A DNA stretch of 7,482 bases from an uncultured Clostridia bacterium (GTDB lineage Bacteria > Bacillota > Clostridia > Christensenellales > DUVY01), in NCBI GenBank assembly GCA_937895465.1, contig CALAYY010000134.1, positions 1-7,482 of the forward strand. Direction: 5' to 3'. The notes beneath the pieces are model-generated. The model was given only the letters and a program-made list of their open reading frames with translations. It was not told where the DNA came from and did not search any database. Position numbers and translations under genes: made by a program. Each line of letters starts with the position of its first letter. The stretch's first letter is position 1. Shown piece by piece: positions 1 to 4,984 of this stretch.

Positions 1-28
1 TTGTAGATTGACGGTAATAATATGTAGT

Positions 29-196
29 ATGAACACAAAAGCAAAATTTTTGATTTTAAATGAAAAAGATCAACTGGTTGCAAAAGCCGAAGCTGAATGC
101 GGCGGAGTGTGCGTAATCAACGGACTGGAGCTGGGTAAGTATAAGCTAATACAATATTGCGCTCCATGCGGATTAAAATGCTGTGAGGCTATTTAA
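29..196 (+). CDS. Small cysteine-rich protein, SpaA/prealbumin-fold-like (5' end uncertain)
   Basis: From the ATG at 29 this frame encodes 55 residues. The frame stays open to the left edge (another possible start is TTG at 8), and no convincing Shine-Dalgarno precedes either start, so it may be the 3' end of a longer gene. Six cysteines are visible, in a CGGVC pair and a C-x2-C-x3-CC cluster near the C-terminus. The middle follows the order seen in SpaA/Cna-B-type prealbumin-like domains: an F-x-L strand, a D-x-L turn, then a G-x4-NGLELGKYKLIQYCAP stretch that parallels the family's 'GL-x2-GxYxLxExxAPxGY' signature. That resemblance is pattern recognition, not a search result. No signal peptide or sortase motif is visible in the part present. 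The cysteines suggest metal binding or disulfides (inference). A chance resemblance remains possible. Confidence 0.5.
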   Translation: MNTKAKFLILNEKDQLVAKAEAECGGVCVINGLELGKYKLIQYCAPCGLKCCEAI

Positions 197-338
197 TTTG
201 AACTTGACCGTTTGGGATGCACGAGAATATTGGATGTACCTGCTGGCGTACCCAGTCAAAACACAAGTCAAAAGAAAATTGATTTTTGCACGTGTGCCAA
301 TGTGGCAATAAGAATATTCAGCTAGATTACCAAAAGAA

Positions 339-363
339 AAGGCGGCTAAATTTTAGCCGCCTT
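339..363 (-). terminator. Intrinsic terminator of the dipeptidase gene
   Basis: Perfect 12-bp inverted repeat (AAGGCGGCTAAA and its complement) around a single central base. It lies immediately after the minus-strand stop codon at 368-370. On the minus strand the stem is followed by a U-rich run, TTTTCTTTT. On the plus strand the downstream tract is poorer, so it mainly serves the minus-strand gene, though it may also stop plus-strand transcripts from the small upstream gene. Confidence 0.85.
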
Positions 364-367
364 AAGT

Positions 368-1693
368 TTATTTTGCCAGATTAACCATTGCATCTTTATA
401 TATATCCACTAATTTTTTTAGGCTTTCTATTGATATGCACTCGTCAGCATTATGTATTTTGGCAACCTCTCCTGGAAAAGTCGGACCAAAAGCTACACCG
501 TTTTTTAAAAATCTCGCATAAGTGCCGCCGCCTGTAATTATGCCTTTTGAATCAGTTTGTCCTGTAAACTTTTCATAAGAAGCAAGTAAGGTTTTGACAA
601 GTTTACTTTCAGGGTCAGCATATAGATAAGGCATACGATGAGTAATTTCAAATCTTGCACCCTTAAACAAATCTTTCAGGCGGTTTATTATAGTATCAGT
701 ATCCTGAGGAATAGGGCATCTAAAGTCCAGTGCTAATTCCAAAGTGTTATAATCTTTGTTATAATTGGCTGTGCCGACATTAAGTGCCTGTTTGCCGCTT
801 CTATCCTCATCGTCAATATAGACGCCCATATTCTTGCAAGCATCCTCATTGAGAAGATAGTGCTTTATAGATTTTGTAACACCCCAAGCCCCAATATCCG
901 TCAAGAATTCAAAAACTTTCCAAACAGCGTTTTCTCCTTCTTCGGGAGTGCTGCCATGAGCCGAAACACCTGAAAATTTTAGATTTAATATATCCTTATC
1001 TTCACTTGTTTGTGCCTTATGTTTATCAACAAGTTCAGAATAATACTCAGGCAATATAGATTTTTTGATTTTGAATTCTGCTTTGGCAGGAACCATATTA
1101 GGTCTTAAACCAGCCTTAAGCTCCAAAACATTATCAGACCAAAACTTATCCATAGGGATATATGCCTTGAGCTGTAAAATAGTCTTTTCACATGATATAA
1201 GCGGAAAATCTGAATCTGGAGAAAAACCTATTTCAGGCATTCTGTCAAGACTTATATAGTGCTTCATGCATTCGCTTCCGCTTTCTTCATCACAGCCGAC
1301 TATAAGCCGCAAGGTCTTGTTAAGCTTGATACCCTCATCCTTTATCTGTTTTAAGGCATATAAGACAGCCAAAGTAGGACCTTTATCATCAACTGTACCT
1401 CTGCCATACAAATTTCCCTCAAACACTTCTCCTTGCTCATGCGTCCAGCCATCGCCTAAGGGCACAACATCGTTATGAGTCAAAATGCCTATAACTTCTT
1501 GTCCAGTTCCATATTCTATCTCGCCTGCATATCCATCTATATCCCTTACGGTAAGTCCGAAGGACTTAGCAAGGCTCAAAATATAGTCAAGCCCTTCTCT
1601 TATCTTTTTGCCAAAAGGTGCGTTGACTTCAGGGTCGCTTTTTACCGTTTCAATCTTTACATACTCTGTCAGTGTCTTTACAATGTCTTTCAT
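368..1693 (-). CDS. pepV: PepV-like M20 family dipeptidase (Xaa-His dipeptidase)
   Basis: Predicted 441-residue cytosolic di-zinc dipeptidase of family M20A. The family cleaves dipeptides with an unblocked N-terminus, for peptide nutrition and turnover. Expected active-site landmarks are present: His73 and Asp75 in THNDVVPLG, bridging Asp102 in TVDDKGP, general base Glu136 and metal ligand Glu137 in CDEESG, Asp160 in SPDSDFP, and the last zinc ligand His414 in KIHNADE. Asn199 (RPNM), His246 (SAHGSTP) and Arg325 (DFRCP) occupy positions like the substrate-binding residues of Lactobacillus PepV. The lid/dimerisation insert lies roughly between residues 175 and 315. Length is slightly below the usual ~465-470, without obvious loss. 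The ATG at 1693 has a modest AGGA site 7 nt upstream (plus coordinates 1701-1704). The gene is monocistronic and divergent from radC. A related M20 peptidase specificity cannot be excluded. Confidence 0.93.
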   Translation of the reverse strand: MKDIVKTLTEYVKIETVKSDPEVNAPFGKKIREGLDYILSLAKSFGLTVRDIDGYAGEIEYGTGQEVIGILTHNDVVPLGDGWTHEQGEVFEGNLYGRGTVDDKGPTLAVLYALKQIKDEGIKLNKTLRLIVGCDEESGSECMKHYISLDRMPEIGFSPDSDFPLISCEKTILQLKAYIPMDKFWSDNVLELKAGLRPNMVPAKAEFKIKKSILPEYYSELVDKHKAQTSEDKDILNLKFSGVSAHGSTPEEGENAVWKVFEFLTDIGAWGVTKSIKHYLLNEDACKNMGVYIDDEDRSGKQALNVGTANYNKDYNTLELALDFRCPIPQDTDTIINRLKDLFKGARFEITHRMPYLYADPESKLVKTLLASYEKFTGQTDSKGIITGGGTYARFLKNGVAFGPTFPGEVAKIHNADECISIESLKKLVDIYKDAMVNLAK

Positions 1694-1721
1694 TTTGTTA
1701 TCCTATAATTAAAATTTGACC

Positions 1722-1740
1722 GTTATCTTGACAAGATAAC
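1722..1740. promoter_or_regulatory. Operator-like inverted repeat (8-3-8) in the divergent spacer
   Basis: GTTATCTT-GAC-AAGATAAC is a perfect 8-bp dyad with a 3-bp centre, 29 bp upstream of the dipeptidase start and about 54 bp upstream of the radC -35 box. Symmetry, size and position fit a binding site for a dimeric repressor acting on the minus-strand gene. No U-tract follows on either strand, so it is not an intrinsic terminator. The regulator is not encoded in the window. I could not identify a convincing pepV promoter around it. Confidence 0.45.
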
Positions 1741-1793
1741 TCAATAATATTAATATTAATTAAACCAATGCATTTAATTTTATTAATTATTTT

Positions 1794-1822
1794 TTTACAT
1801 AAACTGTTAAATGCGTTATACT
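1794..1822 (+). promoter_or_regulatory. Sigma-A type promoter for radC-gltX
   Basis: -35 TTTACA (1794-1799), 17-bp spacer, -10 TATACT (1817-1822). Each box differs from consensus at one base and the spacing is optimal. Predicted start of transcription is near 1829, giving a leader of about 22 nt that carries the AGGAG site for the TTG start at 1851. Confidence 0.75.
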
Positions 1823-1850
1823 ACATAAGGTCAAACAGGAGCAAGGACTT

Positions 1851-2609
1851 TTGAAAAAGGTCAATCCTCACGGGGGACACCGTGAACGCACAAGAGAGGA
1901 ACTAAAAAATCTAGGTGCAAACAGTTTTTACGACCACAAATTATTGGAGGTCTATCTGTATCCGTTTATTCCCCGAAAAGACACCAACGAAATAGCTCAT
2001 GCACTGCTTGATACCTTTGGCTCATTAAAAAATATTATTTATGCTGATTGGAAAGAATTGACTCCTATAAAAGGTATGACAGAGATTGCCGCTCTCAATA
2101 TATCCTTGTTGCCTGAGATTATAAAAAGGGTTAATTATCAATATGAACTGGCAGCAGAAAGGATTGACAACTTTTTGCAGGCAAAAAACATAGCAATAGC
2201 AAGTCTTTCAGACAAGCCAAAAGAAGAAGTATTGCTTATCTGTCTGGATACTTCGGGAAAAATAGTGCGAAAACGCATTATTTCGCAAGGCGGTCTTAAC
2301 GAGGCCTATGTCAATCCCCGTACGGTTTCAGAAGAAGCATTTAGGTTTTCGGCAGATAAGATTTTGATTGCACATAACCATCCATCGGGTATAGCAGAGC
2401 CGTCCAAAAATGATTTGGATTTTACAGTAAGTCTGACGCTTGCGCTTGCTTATTTGGATATAATATTGATAGACCATATCATCGTGGCAAAAAACGATGC
2501 TTACAGTTTTAAAAAAGAAGGGCTTATCGCCAAAGCGTTAAGTGAACATATAGACAAGCTGCCTCAAAAGGTAGTAGCTGATATAAAGAAGGAGACTAAT
2601 TTATGGTAA
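1851..2609 (+). CDS. radC: RadC family JAB/MPN (JAMM) domain protein
   Basis: 252 residues. The N-terminus (NPHGGHRERTREEL) matches the H-x-GHR-x-R motif of clostridial RadC proteins. It is followed by a UvrC/HhH-like helical region around residues 40-90, where the usual PGIG hairpin is degenerate (IKGM). The C-terminal JAB1/MPN domain spans roughly 110-222 and carries a JAMM metal motif, HNHPSGIAEPSKND, with His175, His177, Ser185 and Asp188. RadC was named for DNA repair, but its biochemical function is unsettled. The JAMM motif implies a zinc hydrolase fold. The start is TTG at 1851, preceded by AGGAG at 1837-1841 (9-nt spacing). The next in-frame ATG would be Met76 and would remove the conserved N-terminus. 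The last codons overlap the downstream gltX start by 7 bp, so the two are probably co-transcribed and coupled. Confidence 0.93.
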   Translation: MKKVNPHGGHRERTREELKNLGANSFYDHKLLEVYLYPFIPRKDTNEIAHALLDTFGSLKNIIYADWKELTPIKGMTEIAALNISLLPEIIKRVNYQYELAAERIDNFLQAKNIAIASLSDKPKEEVLLICLDTSGKIVRKRIISQGGLNEAYVNPRTVSEEAFRFSADKILIAHNHPSGIAEPSKNDLDFTVSLTLALAYLDIILIDHIIVAKNDAYSFKKEGLIAKALSEHIDKLPQKVVADIKKETNLW

Positions 2610-4030
2610 GAACTAGATTTGCACCCAGCCCCACAGGTTATATGCATATAGGCAATTTAAGAACAGCATTATATGCGTATTTGTTTGCCAAGGCTAATAA
2701 CGGCAAGTTTATTTTGCGTATTGAAGACACAGATATAGAGCGTACAGTTAAGGGTGCAATAGAGGTTATTTATAACACATTGCACCAAGCGGGCTTAGAC
2801 TATGATGAAGGGCCGGATATAGGCGGAGACTTTGGACCGTATATTCAGACCCAAAGAAAAGACATATACAATGAATATGCCCATAAGTTAGTGGAAACAG
2901 GTGCGGCATATTATTGTTTTTGCACCAAAGAAAGACTTGAAAAGTTAAGAGAAAGCGGCGCACAAAAATACGATAAGTATTGCCTCAAAATACCGTTAAA
3001 AGAGGCTAGGGCAAGGATTGCTAACGGCGAGCCTTATGTAATAAGACAAAACATTCCCTTAGAAGGCGTTTCTTCTTATAATGATTTGGTCTTTGGGGAA
3101 ATCAGCGTAGATTACAAGGATCTGGAGGATAATATTTTGTTAAAGTCCGACGGTATGCCGACATATAACTTTGCCAATGTGGTTGACGACCATCTGATGA
3201 ACATCAATTATGTGATAAGAGGTGCAGAGTATCTAACATCTACCAACAAATATAATCTAATATATGATGCTTTTGGATGGGAACGTCCCAATTATATCCA
3301 CCTTCAGCCCATAATGAAAGATGCTTCACACAAACTATCTAAGCGTACAGGCGACGCAAGCTTTGAGGATTTTTTAAAAAAGGGATATTTGAGCCAAGCA
3401 ATCATCAATTATATTGCGCTTTTGGGTTGGAGTCCTAAGGACAATAGAGAAAAGCTGTCGTTTGAAGAATTGAAAGAATTGTTTTCAATAGAAGGATTAT
3501 CCAAGTCGCCTTCTATCTTTGATGAACCAAAAATGCGCTGGCTCAACTCTCTATATATCAAAGAACTGCCTGCTGATGAGTTTGCTTCTTTGGCGGCGCC
3601 ATATTATGATACCTTAGGCTTTGAGGGCAAATACGACTACAAAAAGCTTAACAATCTTTTGCAGCCTAGATTAGAAATATTTTGTGAAATAGCAGAAAAA
3701 ACAAGCTTTCTCAATGAGTTTGATAATTTTGACCTAACTTTTTTTGAAAACAAAAAGTTAAAAACAGATGCAAGCGTTGCCAAAGAGGTTTTGCCTAAAT
3801 TATTAGACAGGATGCAAAATATTCAGTCTTACGATAACGTCACGCTGTTTTCTGACCTGCAAGGATTGGCTGCCGAACTTAATATAAAAAGCGGTGCGCT
3901 GTTTTGGATAATGCGTATAGGGCTTACAGGTGCTTCGGTTACGCCTGGCGGAGCAACTGAAATGGCAGAGCTGTTGGGAAAAGAACAGTGCCTGACAAGA
4001 CTAAAAAAAGTTATTGAAAGATTAAATTAA
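2603..4030 (+). CDS. gltX: Glutamyl-tRNA synthetase (class I)
   Basis: 475 residues, the normal length for bacterial GluRS, which charges tRNA-Glu (and, in lineages using GatCAB, also tRNA-Gln) with glutamate in the cytosol. The Rossmann fold carries the HIGH-type signature PSPTGYMHIGN (His15-Asn18) and the KMSKS-type loop HKLSKRTGD (Lys244-Arg248). FILRIEDTD at 37-44 and GWSPKD at 275-280 are further family landmarks. Cys105, Cys107 and Cys127 lie where some GluRS bind zinc. The C-terminal helical anticodon-binding domain runs from about residue 320 to the end (ALFWIMRIGLTG, LLGKEQ). The ATG at 2603 lies inside the end of radC and has GGAG at 2591-2594, 8 nt away. Whether the enzyme is discriminating or non-discriminating cannot be told from the window. 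Confidence 0.97.
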   Translation: MVRTRFAPSPTGYMHIGNLRTALYAYLFAKANNGKFILRIEDTDIERTVKGAIEVIYNTLHQAGLDYDEGPDIGGDFGPYIQTQRKDIYNEYAHKLVETGAAYYCFCTKERLEKLRESGAQKYDKYCLKIPLKEARARIANGEPYVIRQNIPLEGVSSYNDLVFGEISVDYKDLEDNILLKSDGMPTYNFANVVDDHLMNINYVIRGAEYLTSTNKYNLIYDAFGWERPNYIHLQPIMKDASHKLSKRTGDASFEDFLKKGYLSQAIINYIALLGWSPKDNREKLSFEELKELFSIEGLSKSPSIFDEPKMRWLNSLYIKELPADEFASLAAPYYDTLGFEGKYDYKKLNNLLQPRLEIFCEIAEKTSFLNEFDNFDLTFFENKKLKTDASVAKEVLPKLLDRMQNIQSYDNVTLFSDLQGLAAELNIKSGALFWIMRIGLTGASVTPGGATEMAELLGKEQCLTRLKKVIERLN

Positions 4031-4050
4031 AGCCTAATTTCTTAATATTC

Positions 4051-4078
4051 AGCCCTAATCTTTTTTTAGATTGGGGCT
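4051..4078 (+). terminator. Hairpin after gltX, possible weak terminator
   Basis: Stem AGCCCTAATCT/AGATTGGGGCT, 11 pairs including one G-U, with a loop of six T (4062-4067). It begins 20 bp after the gltX stop. The stem is good, but no U-tract follows; the Ts are in the loop. GGGCT at 4074-4078 can alternatively pair with AGCCC at 4086-4090. It may end or 3'-stabilise the radC-gltX mRNA, or be only partly effective. Confidence 0.5.
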
Positions 4079-4107
4079 AAATGGAAGCCCTTACAAACCC
4101 AAATTTC

Positions 4108-4136
4108 TTGACAAAAATTATGTGTTTTAATATACT
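4108..4136 (+). promoter_or_regulatory. Strong sigma-A promoter for tRNA-Arg
   Basis: Perfect -35 TTGACA (4108-4113), 17-bp spacer, -10 TATACT (4131-4136). Predicted transcription start 4142-4144, about 21-23 nt before the mature tRNA 5' end. A near-consensus promoter suits a stable RNA gene and makes the tRNA independent of the gltX operon. Confidence 0.85.
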
Positions 4137-4140
4137 ATAA

Positions 4141-4163
4141 TAACGCTGTTTATGCAGCTGTTA
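4141..4163 (+). other. Hairpin in the tRNA 5' leader
   Basis: TAACGCTG (4141-4148) pairs with CAGC-GTTA (4155-4158 and 4160-4163) with a single bulged T at 4159 and loop TTTATG. It fills almost the whole predicted leader and stops one base before the tRNA. It could affect RNase P processing of the precursor (inference). Confidence 0.5.
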
Positions 4164-4164
4164 T

Positions 4165-4241
4165 GCACCCATAGCGCAATTGGATAGAGCGTTTGGCTAC
4201 GGACCAAAAGGCTAGGGGTTCGAGTCCCTTTGGGTGCACCA
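4165..4241 (+). tRNA. tRNA-Arg (anticodon ACG), CCA encoded
   Basis: Complete 77-nt cloverleaf. Acceptor stem GCACCCA/TGGGTGC with discriminator A4238 and encoded CCA (4239-4241). Anticodon stem TTTGG/CCAAA closes loop CTACGGA, with anticodon ACG at 4199-4201. The variable loop is 5 nt. T-stem AGGGG/CCCTT (one G-U) has T-loop TTCGAGT. The ACG anticodon, normally deaminated to ICG by TadA, reads CGU/CGC/CGA arginine codons. The D-stem GCGC/GAGC has a mismatch, G4176 against A4188 (position 12-23), where such tRNAs usually have T-A. It has its own promoter and terminator, so it is a single-gene unit. Confidence 0.97.
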
Positions 4242-4270
4242 AAAAAAGACGGTTTTTGACCGTCTTTTTT
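4242..4270 (+). terminator. Intrinsic terminator of the tRNA-Arg gene
   Basis: GC core GACGGT (4248-4253) pairs with ACCGTC (4259-4264), loop TTTTG. It is extended by A6 (4242-4247) facing the T6 tract (4265-4270). The A/T extension makes it potentially active on both strands. It starts one base after CCA. Confidence 0.9.
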
Positions 4271-4448
4271 GATATAAAAAAACACTTGTTTGGAGTGTAA
4301 AATACTGTTTTTTCTATTCGTGGGTAGAGTTATCTCTAATGGCTAAAGTATCTTTTCTTTTGTTCTGGTTCAAAGGTAGGTGTTTTTGCTTTGTGCTTTT
4401 TACTTCAGGACTGCGTAAAAAGTACTGCGATCTAGCGTATATCCGCTA
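4271..4448. other. Gene-free stretch with several short hairpins, role unknown
   Basis: No supported gene. Three foldable elements stand out: TAGAG-TTAT-CTCTA (4325-4338); an 11-pair stem GTGCTTTTTAC (4393-4403) with GTAAAAAGTAC (4415-4425), one G-U and an 11-nt loop; and TAGCG-TATATC-CGCTA (4434-4449). A pyrimidine-rich tract lies between the first two, around 4350-4368. No promoter clearly directed into the stretch was recognised, so expression is unproven. A weak ATG frame (4339-4452, 37 codons, no ribosome binding site) is probably not a gene. Confidence 0.35.
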
Positions 4449-4476
4449 TTGACTTTTTTGTGTTTTCGCATATAAT
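4449..4476 (+). promoter_or_regulatory. Sigma-A type promoter for a candidate small RNA
   Basis: -35 TTGACT (4449-4454), 16-bp spacer, perfect -10 TATAAT (4471-4476). Predicted start is about 4483. No coding frame with a ribosome binding site follows before an intrinsic terminator, so the promoter appears dedicated to a short RNA. Confidence 0.7.
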
Positions 4477-4482
4477 ATTATT

Positions 4483-4550
4483 AAGTTCTAATGAACAATA
4501 GGTGAAAATCCTATCTCAGCAAACCCGGGTTTAACTCGGGTTTATTTTTA
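4483..4550 (+). ncRNA. Candidate small non-coding RNA, about 68 nt
   Basis: A complete transcription unit is visible: promoter, roughly 68 nt of sequence, and terminator. Predicted folds in order are a short stem GTTC-TAAT-GAAC (4485-4496), a second stem ATAGG/CCTAT (4498-4502 with 4510-4514) whose loop can close further as T-A around a GAAA tetraloop with one bulged T, a single-stranded CTCAGC linker, and the terminator stem. The only internal ATG (4491) opens a four-codon frame without a ribosome binding site. I do not recognise a known RNA family. The GGTGAAAATCC segment recalls one piece of cobalamin riboswitches, but the rest of that aptamer is absent. It faces the minus-strand microprotein gene tail-to-tail. 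Expression is inferred. Confidence 0.5.
4521..4549 (+). terminator. Intrinsic terminator of the candidate small RNA
   Basis: Stem AAACCCG (4521-4527) with CGGGTTT (4537-4543), loop GGTTTAACT, followed by ATTTTTA at 4544-4550. GC-rich stem plus T-run is typical of a Rho-independent terminator. Confidence 0.75.
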
Positions 4551-4589
4551 TTTCCACAAAAAAGGCTGTTGAAAAAATTGCAAATAATC

Positions 4590-4617
4590 CAACGGCACGC
4601 TAAAAAGCGTGCCGTTG
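4590..4617 (-). terminator. Terminator hairpin of the Asn-rich microprotein gene
   Basis: Perfect 12-bp stem CAACGGCACGCT/AGCGTGCCGTTG with a four-base loop (4602-4605), 26 bp beyond the microprotein stop on the minus strand. The minus-strand sequence after it is only moderately U-rich, with a T6 run about 12 nt later. The stem is very stable and could block transcription from both converging sides. Confidence 0.7.
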
Positions 4618-4643
4618 AGATTTTAAGATTAAAATGATTACAA

Positions 4644-4793
4644 TTACTCGTTATCCTGAGTGCTATTTTTGTTCTGGTTTTTGTTTTGGTTTTTGTTCTG
4701 GTTCTTGTTCTGATTTTTGTTTTCGTTTCTGTTTTCGTTTCTGTTCTCGTTTCTGTTTTCGTTTCTAGCACAATTTTTCTGTCTGTCGGGCAT
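4644..4793 (-). CDS. Asparagine-alternating low-complexity microprotein (49 aa)
   Basis: 49 residues starting MPDRQKNCAR. From residue 11 to 43 every odd position is Asn: first NENR units, then NKNQ units, ending in STQDNE. The even positions are Arg/Glu in the first half and Lys/Gln in the second. There is one cysteine (Cys8), no hydrophobic segment and no signal peptide, so it should be soluble and probably disordered, or it could self-associate through Asn/Gln. The case for a real gene is a textbook AAGGAG (plus 4804-4809) 10 nt before the ATG, an upstream TATAAT, and a stable hairpin after the stop. A longer minus-strand frame at 4511-4771, reading Lys/Thr/Glu repeats, is a shadow of the same DNA without a ribosome binding site. 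Function unknown. Small Asn/Gln-rich proteins exist among spore proteins, but nothing here proves that link. Confidence 0.65.
   Translation of the reverse strand: MPDRQKNCARNENRNENRNENRNENKNQNKNQNKNQNKNQNKNSTQDNE
4665..4763 (-). repeat. Tandem 12-bp coding repeats (two related blocks)
   Basis: On the minus strand, block 1 (4719-4763) repeats the unit AACGAAAACAGA with occasional A/G change. Block 2 (4665-4718) repeats AACAAAAACCAG-type units. Both keep the frame and encode NENR and NKNQ. Such arrays usually change length by slippage in multiples of the unit, leaving the frame intact. Confidence 0.8.
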
Positions 4794-4865
4794 TATAATT
4801 CATCTCCTTTTTATTTTTTTTGCAAAACTTTTGTCCTGCAATGCTAGTATTTACATCAAATCAAA

Positions 4866-4871
4866 ATTATA
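4866..4871 (-). promoter_or_regulatory. Possible -10 box for the Asn-rich microprotein gene
   Basis: Perfect TATAAT on the minus strand, about 72 bp upstream of the ATG, predicting a leader of roughly 65 nt. No -35 at optimal distance is evident: TTGGTT is at 14 bp and TTGGCT at 19 bp. It may rely on another sigma factor or be weak. Confidence 0.35.
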
Positions 4872-4946
4872 AACCTAACAATATTAACCAAGCCAAAAAA
4901 ATTAATTTGTTTCTAATGTAATTTAAATATATCTCTAATAATACTA

Positions 4947-4955
4947 TGATATAAT
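4947..4955 (+). promoter_or_regulatory. Extended -10 promoter for the membrane-anchored protein gene
   Basis: TGATATAAT fits the extended -10 motif TGnTATAAT, which does not need a good -35, and none is visible. Predicted transcription start is near 4962, leaving a leader of about 23 nt before the ATG at 4985. Confidence 0.6.
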
Positions 4956-4984
4956 AAAGCTAATTTAAACACATGGGGGTTATT

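Noticed and set aside
183..311. Plus-strand frame of about 42 codons (GTG 183, or TTG 198 just after the preceding stop), with several Trp and Lys/Arg residues.
   Set aside because: No ATG at its start, only a weak AGG upstream, and no recognisable motif. It is short enough to occur by chance, though coupling to the preceding stop cannot be excluded.
1065..1708. Three plus-strand frames (1065-1259, 1266-1478, 1475-1708) opposite the dipeptidase.
   Set aside because: They are antisense shadows of pepV without ribosome binding sites or family features.
2766..2963. Minus-strand frame opposite gltX.
   Set aside because: It lies within the conserved GluRS catalytic region and has no independent signals.
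4321..4381. Possible tRNA remnant (GGGTAGAG and GGTTCAAAGG resemble D-arm and T-arm pieces).
   Set aside because: No acceptor stem or anticodon arm can be built around them, and the spacing is wrong.
4339..4452. Plus-strand 37-codon frame rich in Phe and Cys.
   Set aside because: No ribosome binding site or promoter, and it ends inside the -35 of the small RNA promoter. The hydrophobic composition comes from T-rich DNA.
4370..4530. Resemblance to pieces of a cobalamin riboswitch (AAAGGTAGGTGTTTTT near 4374 and GGTGAAAATCC at 4501-4511).
   Set aside because: The pieces are too far apart and separated by an independent promoter. The conserved aptamer core and downstream GC-rich segments are absent, and no B12-related gene follows.
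4165..4560. Possible integrated element using the tRNA 3' end as attachment site.
   Set aside because: No direct repeat of the tRNA 3' end and no integrase or recombinase gene is visible downstream in this window.
4511..4771. Minus-strand frame of 86 residues with Lys/Thr/Glu/Arg repeats.
   Set aside because: It has no ribosome binding site and reads the same repeats in another frame, running through both terminator hairpins. The 4644-4793 frame has the AAGGAG site and ends before its terminator.
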